Shown piece after piece: positions 17,185 through 25,701 of a stretch of 64,000 bases of DNA (positions are counted from its first letter, which is position 1; each line of letters starts with the position of its first letter). The notes under the pieces are model-generated. The model was not told the DNA's origin and searched no databases. It worked only from the letters and a program-made list of their open reading frames with translations. The stretch comes from CAZVLQ01 sp964628185. GTDB lineage: Bacteria > Pseudomonadota > Zetaproteobacteria > Mariprofundales > Mariprofundaceae. The DNA lies in NCBI GenBank assembly GCA_964628185.1, contig CAZVLQ010000002.1:1-64000 (forward strand), read 5' to 3'. The position numbers and the translations under genes were made by a program.

Positions 17185-19278
17185 TTAATAAACATACCGT
17201 GCAACTCTAAAGCCTATATCATCACGACCGGTTTTTTCACCCTCCCGGTAGGAAGCCCGAAGCTCGATTATGGTACCGGATCGCCAGTTTGAACCCTTGA
17301 CCGTGTGCGTATCGCCAACCATCTCGCCCAGTGGGTCGATCTCTGTTTTTTGTCCATCAGGCGGTATCAATGAGTAAACATCATGAACCCATTCGCTGAC
17401 ATTACCCGTCAGGTCATACAGTCCCGATTTTCCCGGGGGGTAACTGCCAACCGGTGCTACGCCCGCATACCCGTCGGAATAATTCGGCACATAATGCGAT
17501 ACTTTTCCCCTGGCATATTCATCCGCGATATTACCGGAATTCGGTGGAATGGTGGTATCGTCGCCCCACGTGAATCGGGTCTGCCTGGCCTTGCCCGCTT
17601 TCCTGGCGAGCCATTCCCACTCGGCCTCGCTCGGCAGCCTGTAACCGTCCGACACAATATTCGAGCCCCGCAACCGACCGTTCCGGATGTCGTAAAATGG
17701 CGTCAACTTTTCCCGCCGGCTAAGCCAGTTGCAATACCGTGCGGCTTCAATCCAGCCAATCGAGGTTACGGGTTGGCGTAAGAGAGGGGACAGTTTACTT
17801 TCTTCGGGACGAAAAAGTGAAACTGTCCCCTTTTTACGCCTGAACCTGGCGTACTGAGCCCGGGTCACCTCATGCGTGGATACGTAGAAGGGTCTCGTCA
17901 GCTTGACGGTCCTTAAAAATTCGTTGGCGCGCTGGCCTTTCTCATAACGGGGAGCGCCCATAACAAACACACCGTCAGGCCTGAACAGCTTAAGCTCTAT
18001 GCCAACCGGGTTGTGGTATGTTTTCGGCGCTTCAGCAAGCCTTGCCTGCAACTCTGTCCGTAGCGACACGCTTATCTTTTGCGCCGACCTGCTGCTGGGA
18101 ATAACAGTCTGCTTATAGGTGCGATAACCCTTTTTGTGCATTTCAACCCGATGAGGAAGTGCGGATAATTTCATTACGAGTGGCGTTCGACCCACATCTT
18201 TCCCATCCAGATTAACCATCGCATTCGGTGAGGAAAAGAAGCTCACCTGCCCCACTTCAGGCTTCAGATTAAAGGACACTTTCTTTTCCGATCCGGGAGC
18301 GACGGAGACGGTTCGACGTTGTGAAAAATATCCATTCTTGAGATAGACAAGAGAATTATCCACAAGGGCCTTCACGGTCAACGGACCTGCCGGGCGCACC
18401 GTCCTGCCGTTCAAAAGCAGCTTTCCCCCCGGGGGCGACGTACGGACATTCAACCAGGCCTCCTGAAGAACCAGCCTGTAATCCCTTTCAACGACGTTTT
18501 CAACGTTGGTAATTTCAACATCTTCAGAGACTGTCCGGTAGTCGCCGTGAACCACCTCAACATGGTATTTCCCGCCCCCCTTCGTTAAGGACAGGGGAGA
18601 AACGCCGGCCAAATCGCCATCAATACGAATGCTTGCCCCGGCGGGGACGGTTTTAATATTTAAATGTCCGGAAAGCGCCTCCAGATCAACGGAAAGCTCC
18701 AGTGTTTTTCCACGTTCCGCTGTGATCGGGATTTTCTTTTTCCGGTAATAGGGGCTGTCGATTTCAACGATATGCTCACCCGCGGGAACACCCTGCTTTA
18801 ATGCCTCTGCAACGGCCACCATTTGATTGTCAATGAACCAGCGCGTCTTGTCCGAATTCGGACGTGTTCTGATCCGGAGCTGTCCGGGAAGCTCCGCAAG
18901 TTCAATCGTGACCGTTCCACCAGCCCCGGAGGTCCGGAGGGTCTTACGCCGGGGCCGGAACCCCCTGGCGGAGGCCTTGATCGTTGGATTTGCACTCAGG
19001 GAATATACCGTATGGCCAATCGTTGTTCCAAAACCGTCCACCATGTCAAGAACAGCAGTCTTCCGCGCTTCCTCCGGCTGGACTTCAATGACCGTCCCGT
19101 TGGAAAAACCGATGACGCCAAAGGTAAAAACCACGCCTAAAACCAGGGAAATGCCGATAAAGATATAAAGCCTTTTCTGACGGGATCTGGCTTTCAGCAA
19201 TTCCGCACTGATTTTGTCGGCAGGCGCCCCGTCCGTATCTGTTTCTTTGGCCCGGGAGGTCTGTTCAGATGCGTTCAT
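17185..19278 (-). CDS. Membrane-anchored PEGA-repeat protein with SUMF1 (FGE-like) domain
   Basis: A 697-residue protein: cytoplasmic N-terminus of about 35 residues, one helix (about 36-57), then several PEGA-type beta repeats (about 60-415; for example LNIKTVPAGASIRIDGDLAG and VSFFSSPNAMVNLDGKDVG), then a SUMF1 domain (about 425-697). The SUMF1 part shows FYVSTHEVTRAQYARF, AARYCNWLSRREKL, YRLPSEAEWEWLAR, LYDLTGNVSEWV and GFRVARYVY. The paired Cys residues that make formylglycine-generating enzyme catalytic are absent (RASYREGE there), so it is probably a binding or structural version. The ATG at 19278 overlaps the preceding gene by 14 bases. A 66-bp palindrome lies in frame at about residues 481-502. 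Confidence 0.85.
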   Translation of the reverse strand: MNASEQTSRAKETDTDGAPADKISAELLKARSRQKRLYIFIGISLVLGVVFTFGVIGFSNGTVIEVQPEEARKTAVLDMVDGFGTTIGHTVYSLSANPTIKASARGFRPRRKTLRTSGAGGTVTIELAELPGQLRIRTRPNSDKTRWFIDNQMVAVAEALKQGVPAGEHIVEIDSPYYRKKKIPITAERGKTLELSVDLEALSGHLNIKTVPAGASIRIDGDLAGVSPLSLTKGGGKYHVEVVHGDYRTVSEDVEITNVENVVERDYRLVLQEAWLNVRTSPPGGKLLLNGRTVRPAGPLTVKALVDNSLVYLKNGYFSQRRTVSVAPGSEKKVSFNLKPEVGQVSFFSSPNAMVNLDGKDVGRTPLVMKLSALPHRVEMHKKGYRTYKQTVIPSSRSAQKISVSLRTELQARLAEAPKTYHNPVGIELKLFRPDGVFVMGAPRYEKGQRANEFLRTVKLTRPFYVSTHEVTRAQYARFRRKKGTVSLFRPEESKLSPLLRQPVTSIGWIEAARYCNWLSRREKLTPFYDIRNGRLRGSNIVSDGYRLPSEAEWEWLARKAGKARQTRFTWGDDTTIPPNSGNIADEYARGKVSHYVPNYSDGYAGVAPVGSYPPGKSGLYDLTGNVSEWVHDVYSLIPPDGQKTEIDPLGEMVGDTHTVKGSNWRSGTIIELRASYREGEKTGRDDIGFRVARYVY
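17775..17840. repeat. 66-bp palindromic (REP-like) element inside a coding sequence
   Basis: The two ends are about 30-base inverted arms: GGCGTAAGAGAGGGGACAGT on the plus strand at the left, matched by the reverse complement of AACTGTCCCCTTTTTACGCC at the right, with a few mismatches. The length is 22 codons, so the frame of the SUMF1-domain gene is kept. Palindromes with a GGGGACAGTTT core resemble dispersed intergenic elements of proteobacteria; that link is from memory. The encoded stretch lies between YARFR and QPVTSIGW of the SUMF1 fold, a loop of variable length in the family. Confidence 0.7.
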
Positions 19279-20686
19279 CGCACACGACCTCAACCTGAAA
19301 CGACGTCTTCCCGATCGGGAGCCGAACCTGAACAAGCTTGGACTTGTACCCTGAACGGATACCCTCGAACGTATATGCTCCGGGCTTGAGATAAATGGTT
19401 CTCCCAAGCGTCATCCCCACCTTGCCGACGCCTCTGACCAGGATGTATGTTTGATTGTCCGATTTCACGAATACCGGAATTTTCACCTCCATCCTGGCAA
19501 GCAAAACCTTCAACGCGGCGGTCTGCCGGGACAGGGTCTTGCTGTAGCGTGCAAAAGCGCTCGCCTGGACAAGCCTGTTCCGGGCGCCCGCGAAAATATT
19601 CCGGGATGAAAGCCTCTCCGGCCGCCTGATATAATCCGCGATAGAGCGTTGCAGGTTCACCAGTCTGGTTGCCAGCTGCAGGCCGTCCAGAATGGCCGTA
19701 TCGTCCGGATACCGTGTCGAGGCGTCTGCATAAACAGATCGTGCCCTTAGCCAGTCGTCCCGGGCAATGGCCTTATTGGCCTCAGCAACCGCATTTTTCA
19801 GATCAAGCGCATTAGATGCCTTGGTAATGGATGCATTCAGGGCGCGGAGTTCGGGGCGTCCGGGATATAAAGACCTTGCTTTTTTATAGTCGAGCCGGGC
19901 GCGCCTGATGTCTTTTTGTTGCACCCTGAGCAAGCCACGGGAAACAAGGGCCGAGAATTGACTCTCCCTGATTTTCTCCGCCAGCGCATCCCTCCTTTTT
20001 CTCAAACCAACCCTGTGGGGGGCGATTTTGACGGCCTCGGCAAGCGATGCATATTCCTTCTCCGGATTGTTTTCCGTGTGTGCGACATCCGCCTTTTTCA
20101 GCAATGCTATAAGCCCGGGAAGGGCCTTAATTTGCTTTTTCAGTCCCCGAGCCTCCGGATCGTCTTGTTTCAGCAATAAAGCTTTTGTGATATGGAGCTT
20201 GCCTGCAATGTAATTGTCTTCGCCCAGGGCCTGCCTGGCCGTAGCTATTTCCGAAGAAAAAACAGCATCCCTTTCCGCCAGCGCCTGCCTGGCCATTGCA
20301 TTCAGACCGGAAAGTTTGTTGAGCGCGGAAGCATAGCTGCCTCTGGCAAAGGCGGAAACGGCATTCTCTTTCAGCGCCTTGATCTCGGCCTCTTTTGCCG
20401 GATTCCAGTTTTTAAGATTTGCGCCGGCAATATCGGGTTCGAGTTCCCCCTCGTAGGTTTGCAATTGTTTCATAAACCGTTCCCGAAGCCCTGCCTGGTC
20501 TACGGGATGCGTGTTGTGAACCGACAAGGCCTCCCCGGAAGTTGGTTGGAGCGTTTTAAAATTAAAGAGCGATACAGTCACGATGAAAGCGGCGCAGAAA
20601 AACAACACGATGGCGAGTATTGAAACCATACGCCTCCTGTGCTTGGCAGTGGTTTCGCTGGCTTGCCGAAGTTTCTCTTCTAACAT
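19265..20686 (-). CDS. Single-pass protein with TPR-like helices and a C-terminal PEGA-like domain
   Basis: A 473-residue protein. MLEEKLRQASETTAKHRRR is cytoplasmic, one helix follows (about 20-45), and the periplasmic part is mostly helical. Repeating patterns such as AVSAFARGSYASALNKL, DNYIAGKLHITKALLL, KDIRRARLDYKKARSLYP and DDWLRARSVYADASTRYP resemble degenerate TPRs. The last 70 residues (VKSDNQTYILVRGVGKVG...YLKPGAYTFEGIRSGYKSK) read as a PEGA-like beta domain. The ATG at 20686 lies 20 bp after the lipoprotein gene and removes 61 unconserved residues. It overlaps the PEGA/SUMF1 gene, so the two probably form a periplasmic scaffold around the channel. No enzyme motif is visible. Confidence 0.75.
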   Translation of the reverse strand: MLEEKLRQASETTAKHRRRMVSILAIVLFFCAAFIVTVSLFNFKTLQPTSGEALSVHNTHPVDQAGLRERFMKQLQTYEGELEPDIAGANLKNWNPAKEAEIKALKENAVSAFARGSYASALNKLSGLNAMARQALAERDAVFSSEIATARQALGEDNYIAGKLHITKALLLKQDDPEARGLKKQIKALPGLIALLKKADVAHTENNPEKEYASLAEAVKIAPHRVGLRKRRDALAEKIRESQFSALVSRGLLRVQQKDIRRARLDYKKARSLYPGRPELRALNASITKASNALDLKNAVAEANKAIARDDWLRARSVYADASTRYPDDTAILDGLQLATRLVNLQRSIADYIRRPERLSSRNIFAGARNRLVQASAFARYSKTLSRQTAALKVLLARMEVKIPVFVKSDNQTYILVRGVGKVGMTLGRTIYLKPGAYTFEGIRSGYKSKLVQVRLPIGKTSFQVEVVCDERI

Positions 20687-20705
20687 GAATAATCCGGGTT
20701 GAAAA

Positions 20706-21956
20706 TCAGAGTTGAACGTCCGGGGTGGCTTCCTGTTCATAAATATTTTTGAGGAAAGCCCTCCACTGGGCAAACTGCTCTTTAGCGCTGCCCGTAAGCT
20801 TTTTGGTAGATTTTTCAAACCTGACGACCCGAGGCGCCATTTCACCATCAATCGACTTCCCAAGTTCATTCAGGGCATCCCTGTGAAATTTCGCCTCTTC
20901 GCTCATTTTTGAACTCTCACCCAGGAGCCCCGCTCCAACAGACCCGGCAACGATAGCCCCCGTCGTGCCGGCAGCGGCTCCTCCGTATGAATTTGAATTG
21001 GCTCCGACGATAGCGGACAGGACGGCAAGACCGATCAGCGCAACACCTGCGACGGCATTGCCAATCGATTTGTTTCTCGCCTTTCGGGCAGCCTTCAATT
21101 CATTAAAACTTTGCTTCTGCCAGATTGCATAGCTGTCGTCCATTTTCCGGCCAAACTGCTCATAGTGGGGCTGCATACGATCAGTAAACAACTGATCCCG
21201 AACCCGAATGGCCTTCACACGCCTGAGCATGGCATCATCCTTGTCAGGATAGCCCGTCAGCGTCATCACCCCGCCCTGAACCTTCATGTATCGGGAAAAA
21301 GCCTCTTCGGAAAAGTTGGCGCCGAAACGTAAATCAGTGAGCGCCCGAATCTTCGCCAGATTTTTGGCTGAACGGCCGTCGAGTTCTTCAACGATCCGCT
21401 TTGCGGCCTTTGTAAAAACAGGGTCATAAGGGTCTTTACCCTTGTTTCTTATGTTGCTGTAAAACTCCTCCGTTACCTTGTGATTAAATGATTTATTGAA
21501 CCATAATTTTCCGCTGATATCATAAACCCTGATATTGATATCGACATTTTCACCGTTCGACTCATTGATTTTTCCGATAACGTAGACATCACCGGTCGCC
21601 GTTTTATCCGGCATGACGCGAACCGCCCCGAACGCGCCCGTCTTGTCGAGCGCCAGTTTCATCTTGTAAGCAAAGCGGGCGGCTTCGGCGCGGCGTAGTT
21701 CGGGCCAGATTCCCTCTTTTTTATAGTCCTTCGGATTTTTGGGCAGGCCTGGATCAAAAACCGGAATAATGATATCGAGCTTTGGCTTTTGACCGCCAGA
21801 GGCTTTCTTTAGCTTTGACTTGAAATATGCCGAGGACGTCACAGGGCCAACGCTTAAACCGGATGAACCCGCGCCTCCCGCCGCGCAACCCGTTAAGAAA
21901 AATGCAGCGGCGACAAGAACCGAAACTGATTTTCTTACAACCATCACGCCATTCAC
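20706..21956 (-). CDS. Lipoprotein with LpoB/CsgG-like N-terminal domain and glycine-zipper segment
   Basis: The N-terminus VVRKSVSVLVAAAFFLTGC is a lipoprotein signal with lipobox LTGC (Cys at residue 24 counted from the GTG at 21956; an ATG at 21944 is an alternative start). Residues about 55-165 (KLDIIIPVFDPGLP, RRAEAARFAYKMKLAL, GDVYVIGKINESNGE, VYDISGKLWFNKSF) follow the alternating pattern of small outer-membrane lipoproteins of the LpoB/CsgG fold; this assignment is tentative. A Gly/Ala-rich hydrophobic stretch (about 300-345) could insert in a membrane. It lies 11 bp after the secreted-protein gene and is probably the outer-membrane end of the trans-envelope assembly. Confidence 0.7.
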   Translation of the reverse strand: MNGVMVVRKSVSVLVAAAFFLTGCAAGGAGSSGLSVGPVTSSAYFKSKLKKASGGQKPKLDIIIPVFDPGLPKNPKDYKKEGIWPELRRAEAARFAYKMKLALDKTGAFGAVRVMPDKTATGDVYVIGKINESNGENVDINIRVYDISGKLWFNKSFNHKVTEEFYSNIRNKGKDPYDPVFTKAAKRIVEELDGRSAKNLAKIRALTDLRFGANFSEEAFSRYMKVQGGVMTLTGYPDKDDAMLRRVKAIRVRDQLFTDRMQPHYEQFGRKMDDSYAIWQKQSFNELKAARKARNKSIGNAVAGVALIGLAVLSAIVGANSNSYGGAAAGTTGAIVAGSVGAGLLGESSKMSEEAKFHRDALNELGKSIDGEMAPRVVRFEKSTKKLTGSAKEQFAQWRAFLKNIYEQEATPDVQL

Positions 21957-21967
21957 ATTATTCGCAC

Positions 21968-22597
21968 CTATGGCTTACTGACAACGGGCAAGCCTTTATA
22001 CTTCCGATATTCATTCCAAAGCTTCTCCCTGATGACGGGGTCCGTTTCATTTATCGCCGCCTGACGGATTTGCTCTTCAAGAACGCTGTCATTATCAGCC
22101 GGTGGTATATCATCCGGAATTTTCCCGTTGTTCAGAGCATGTACGCTCTTAGTCCGTTCATGTGCGCCTTTATTTACAGGCGCATCACTCACGCCGGTCC
22201 TGCCGCTGGCCGAAGGTTTCTTTTTATCAGCGGTATTCGTACCCGACATGCTGGCACTGGCCGTTGAAGAGCCTCGTTGCTTGTTACCCGAGTTTCCGCC
22301 ATTAGCTCCGCCACCACCACCGGCACCACCGGCGGAAGCAGCACTGGAATGGGCGTTTTGACACCTTTCATACCTGTTCAGGGAATCCTGCAAGGCCTTA
22401 TCCATCAGGGCGGTTTTTTCCTGATGGGTCAGATTCGGGGCGTCTTTGAAATTGACCGATATTTTGGTACAGTCATCAGTAGTGCCGATGCTGGAGTCTT
22501 CACGGTCTTGCGCCAGACAAACTCCGGCGTTTGAAAGAGCCGCCAAAAAAGCAAGACATGCAATCATAAGACCGGAAAAATGTGTGCAACCCTTCAT
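21968..22597 (-). CDS. Secreted Gly/Ser-rich protein of unknown function
   Basis: First gene of the eight-gene operon. From MKGCTHFSG it has a signal peptide (hydrophobic SGLMIACLAFLAALSNAGVCLA) and a mature part starting near QDREDSS. A small domain with two Cys residues (DDCTKISVNFKDAPNL...LNRYERCQ) is followed by a low-complexity Gly/Ser/Asn linker and a charged C-terminal helix (EEQIRQAAINETDPVIREKLWNEYRKY). Starts at 22606, 22621 and a GTG at 22657 are also possible; I chose the one giving a normal signal peptide. I recognise no family. The long flexible linker suggests a tether between two envelope partners. Confidence 0.6.
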   Translation of the reverse strand: MKGCTHFSGLMIACLAFLAALSNAGVCLAQDREDSSIGTTDDCTKISVNFKDAPNLTHQEKTALMDKALQDSLNRYERCQNAHSSAASAGGAGGGGGANGGNSGNKQRGSSTASASMSGTNTADKKKPSASGRTGVSDAPVNKGAHERTKSVHALNNGKIPDDIPPADNDSVLEEQIRQAAINETDPVIREKLWNEYRKYKGLPVVSKP

Positions 22598-22696
22598 TTG
22601 CTGCATTTTTAATTCAGCCATTGAAAAATTGAACGGATCATATATGACCCCCGACACGTTCTTTAATCCCTGACAATAACTCCTGACGGATGACTT

Positions 22697-22720
22697 GCAA
22701 AGTTACTGTCCCTTTTTTCT
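22697..22720. repeat. Degenerate half-copy of the palindrome arm
   Basis: Read on the reverse strand, AAAAAAGGGACAGTAACTTT closely matches one arm of the 66-bp palindrome at 17775-17840 (AAAAAGGGGACAGTTTCACT). It lies between pntB and the first gene of the stator/VWA operon. No second arm is visible, so it is a remnant or a chance match; it does not form a terminator stem. Confidence 0.4.
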
Positions 22721-22725
22721 GCTGA

Positions 22726-24126
22726 TTATGTCAGCGCCTGCAGTACCCTTTCACAGGCCTTCTTGGCGTCCGAAAAAAACATCATGGTCTTGTCCATGTA
22801 AAAGAGATCGTTATCGAGCCCCGCATAGCCCGGAGAAAGCGAACGCTTGATGAAAACCACATGCCGCGCCCTGGCGACATCCAGCACCGGCATGCCGTAG
22901 ATCGGACTGGACGAGTCATTTCTGGCTGCCGGATTGGTCACGTCGTTGGCGCCGATCACCAGTGCCACATCCGTATCGGCAAACTCGGGATTGATCTCGT
23001 CCATTTCATGCACCATATCGTAGGGCACGTCGGCCTCGGCCAGCAGCACGTTCATATGCCCCGGCATGCGCCCGGCCACCGGATGAATGGCAAAACGCAC
23101 ATCCACCCCCTCTTTGGTCAGTGCATCCGCCATTTCTTTCAGGGCATGCTGCGCACGCGCCACCGCCAGGCCATAGCCCGGCACGACGATCACGCGTTCC
23201 GCATTTTTCAGCAAAAAAGCGGCGTCCTCGGCGCTGCCGGCATGTACCGGTCGCTCCGCCACCACCGCAGCGGCGCCGCCGGCCGCAGGTACGCCACCGC
23301 CAAACCCTCCCAGCAATACATGAAATAGCGAGCGGTTCATGGCCCTGCACATGATATAGGAGAGAATCGCACCGCTTGAACCCACCAGGGCGCCGGCGAC
23401 AATCAGCATGTTGTTGCCCAGGGTGAAACCGATCCCGGCCGCGGCCCAGCCCGAGTAGGAATTCAGCATGGAAATCACCACCGGCATGTCGGCGCCGCCG
23501 ATTGGGACGATCAGCAGCACGCCGAGAACGAGGGCGATCGCCGTCATGATCAGAAACGGGGGCCAGCTCTCGCTGATACAGAATGCAACACCCGCGCCGA
23601 GCATGGCAAGACCCAGCACAAGATTCAGCCAGTGCTGGCCCGCGAAAACCAGCGGCCTGCCGGATACCAGCCCCTGCAATTTTGTGAACGCAACCACGGA
23701 AGCGGTGAAGGTAATCGCGCCGATGAAGGTGCCGAGAAACATTTCAATACGGCTGGACGGATGCAAATCGCCCGCTGCCGTGGCGATGCCGTAGGCCGCG
23801 GGATTATACAGGGCGGATGCGGCAATCATCACCGCGGCCAGACCAACCAGCGAGTGCATCGCCGCCACCAGTTGGGGCATATGCGTCATCGGAATCCTGC
23901 GCGCGATGATAACGCCTGCCACGGCGCCTGCGGTCATGGCGGCGATGATCCAGACATAGTTGCGTACGCCCGCCAGACTCAGGGTTACGGCAACGGCCAG
24001 GACCATGCCGATCACGCCGAGGAGATTGCCGCGCCGGGCGGAATCCGGGCTGGAAAGTCCCTTGAGCGCCAGAATGAAGAGAACCGCCGCGGCCAGATAG
24101 GCCATGGCCACCATATCCGGGTTCAT
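22726..24126 (-). CDS. pntB: NAD(P) transhydrogenase subunit beta
   Basis: A 466-residue protein of the expected length: a membrane half with about nine helices (dII), then a soluble NADP(H)-binding domain III (about 290-466) with VIVVPGYGLAVARAQHAL, IHPVAGRMPGHMNVLLAEA, VIGANDVTNPAA and KRSLSPGYAGLDN. With the two alpha subunits it couples proton entry to NADPH formation in the inner membrane. Its ATG overlaps the stop of pntAB by four bases. Loss of coupling residues is not evident. Confidence 0.97.
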   Translation of the reverse strand: MNPDMVAMAYLAAAVLFILALKGLSSPDSARRGNLLGVIGMVLAVAVTLSLAGVRNYVWIIAAMTAGAVAGVIIARRIPMTHMPQLVAAMHSLVGLAAVMIAASALYNPAAYGIATAAGDLHPSSRIEMFLGTFIGAITFTASVVAFTKLQGLVSGRPLVFAGQHWLNLVLGLAMLGAGVAFCISESWPPFLIMTAIALVLGVLLIVPIGGADMPVVISMLNSYSGWAAAGIGFTLGNNMLIVAGALVGSSGAILSYIMCRAMNRSLFHVLLGGFGGGVPAAGGAAAVVAERPVHAGSAEDAAFLLKNAERVIVVPGYGLAVARAQHALKEMADALTKEGVDVRFAIHPVAGRMPGHMNVLLAEADVPYDMVHEMDEINPEFADTDVALVIGANDVTNPAARNDSSSPIYGMPVLDVARARHVVFIKRSLSPGYAGLDNDLFYMDKTMMFFSDAKKACERVLQALT

Positions 24127-24470
24127 TTTCTCTTTTTAAACATGGCGAGCATCCGCTGCGTCACCAGAAAACCGCCGAAGATATTAACCGCCACCAGGGC
24201 AACCGCGATGAGCCCCAGGATACCGCCCGTATTCAATTCGGCGGGCCCCGCCGCCAGGATGGCACCGACAATGATGATGCCTGAAATAGCGTTGGTGATG
24301 CTCATCAGCGGCGTATGCAGGGCCGGCGTCACGTTCCACACTACATGGTAACCGACAAAAATCGCCAGCACGAATACCGTAAACGAAAAAACAAACGGAT
24401 CAATGGAGGCCTCGTGTATCCCGGCCTGTACGGCCGCAGCCGCGGCTACACCGGCATCGGTACTGTTCAT
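24123..24470 (-). CDS. pntAB: NAD(P) transhydrogenase subunit alpha 2 (membrane part)
   Basis: A 115-residue protein with three helices. VGYHVVWNVTPALHTPLMSITNAISGIIIVGA is the conserved first-helix region of the alpha-chain membrane domain, and FGGFLVTQRMLAMFKKRK is the usual C-terminus. In enterobacteria this part is fused to the NAD-binding domain; here it is a separate gene, overlapping both neighbours by ATGA-type junctions. Confidence 0.95.
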   Translation of the reverse strand: MNSTDAGVAAAAAVQAGIHEASIDPFVFSFTVFVLAIFVGYHVVWNVTPALHTPLMSITNAISGIIIVGAILAAGPAELNTGGILGLIAVALVAVNIFGGFLVTQRMLAMFKKRK

Positions 24471-25600
24471 GCTGTGTCTCCTTTCTCAAGAAGCTGGTTC
24501 TTGAGAAATGTACCATCGTGGCAAAACATGGCGGCTTCAAGAATTTCATCCTCACGTTTGATATCCAACCCACCCTCGCCATCGCACATCAGTTCAGTGA
24601 AATGATAGACATTCCGGGCATACAGGCTGCTGGCGTCGTCCGCCATCAGCGAAGGAATATTGCTTTCGCCGATGAGGGTGACGCCGTACTTCACCACCAC
24701 CCTGTCCGCTTCCGACAGCGGACAGTTCCCGCCCATCTCCACGGCCAGATCCACGACGACAGAACCGGGTTTCATGCTCCGGACCATTTCCTCCGTCACC
24801 AGCACGGGGGCGGGTCGGCCGGGAATCAGCGCCGTGGTGATCACAATATCTGCGGCGGCGGCATGCCGGTCCAGCAGTTCGGCCTGTTTTTTCTTATAAT
24901 CCCCGGACATTTCCCTGGCGTATCCACCGGCGTCCTCAGCTTCTTCCTCCGCCGGCACCTCCACAAACTTTGCGCCCAGGCTTTCCACCTGTTCCTTGAC
25001 CGCCGGGCGCACATCGAAGGCCTCGACAACCGCGCCCAGGCGGCGGGCCGTGGCGATGGCCTGCAGACCGGCCACGCCGGCACCCAGCACCAGCACCCGG
25101 GCGGGCGTCACGGTGCCGGCCGCGGTCATCATCATGGGAAAGAAACGCTGATAATAATGGGCGGCCAGCAGTACGGATTTATAGCCGGCAATATTGGCCT
25201 GACTGGACAACACATCCATGCCCTGGGCGCGGGAAATACGCGGCACCAGCTCCAGCGCAAAACAGGTCAGTCCATGTTCGGCATAGCGGCTCAGCAGGGG
25301 GTTGGTAAAGGGGGAAAACAGGCCAATCACCACGGTGCCTTTCTGAATCAGACTGAGCTCTTCCTGCTCCGGTGCCCGGACCTTGAGCACGATCCCGGCC
25401 TGACGATAGAGAGCGGCGGCATCGTCCACAATCACAGCGCCTGCTTCCTTAAAGGCCGAGTCCACAAAATGACTGCCCGCGCCGGCCCCTTTTTGCACCT
25501 GCACGGTAAACCCCTGTTTAACGAACTTTCCGACAGTTTCCGGGGTTGCGGCAATCCTGGCCTCATTGCTCCGCACTTCGGCGGGAACCACCAACAGCAT
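24467..25600 (-). CDS. pntAA: NAD(P) transhydrogenase subunit alpha 1 (NAD-binding part)
   Basis: A 377-residue soluble protein. MLLVVPAEVRSNEARIAATP opens the alanine-dehydrogenase-like domain I. VLVLGAGVAGLQAIATARRLGAVVEAFDVRP is the Rossmann NAD site, ALIPGRPAPVLVTEEMV follows, and GGNCPLSEADRVVVKYGVTLIG is typical. The ATG at 25600 has GGGGGAG eight bases upstream; the longer frame to 25633 is not conserved. It leads the three-gene pnt operon. Confidence 0.95.
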   Translation of the reverse strand: MLLVVPAEVRSNEARIAATPETVGKFVKQGFTVQVQKGAGAGSHFVDSAFKEAGAVIVDDAAALYRQAGIVLKVRAPEQEELSLIQKGTVVIGLFSPFTNPLLSRYAEHGLTCFALELVPRISRAQGMDVLSSQANIAGYKSVLLAAHYYQRFFPMMMTAAGTVTPARVLVLGAGVAGLQAIATARRLGAVVEAFDVRPAVKEQVESLGAKFVEVPAEEEAEDAGGYAREMSGDYKKKQAELLDRHAAAADIVITTALIPGRPAPVLVTEEMVRSMKPGSVVVDLAVEMGGNCPLSEADRVVVKYGVTLIGESNIPSLMADDASSLYARNVYHFTELMCDGEGGLDIKREDEILEAAMFCHDGTFLKNQLLEKGDTA

Positions 25601-25701
25601 ACGATGCACTCCCCCTGTATTGGCCCGGACCATTCAAGATCAGTCCGGATCAGCATAGCGTCATCCGTCCGGCCGCCGGAGTGTAAGCACACGAGCCGGA
25701 T

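Noticed and set aside
14210..22597. Zorya-type defence system
   Set aside because: The MotA-like channel and stator-like proteins suggest it, but there is no helicase, nuclease or ZorE-type gene, and the B subunits carry VWA rather than OmpA domains.
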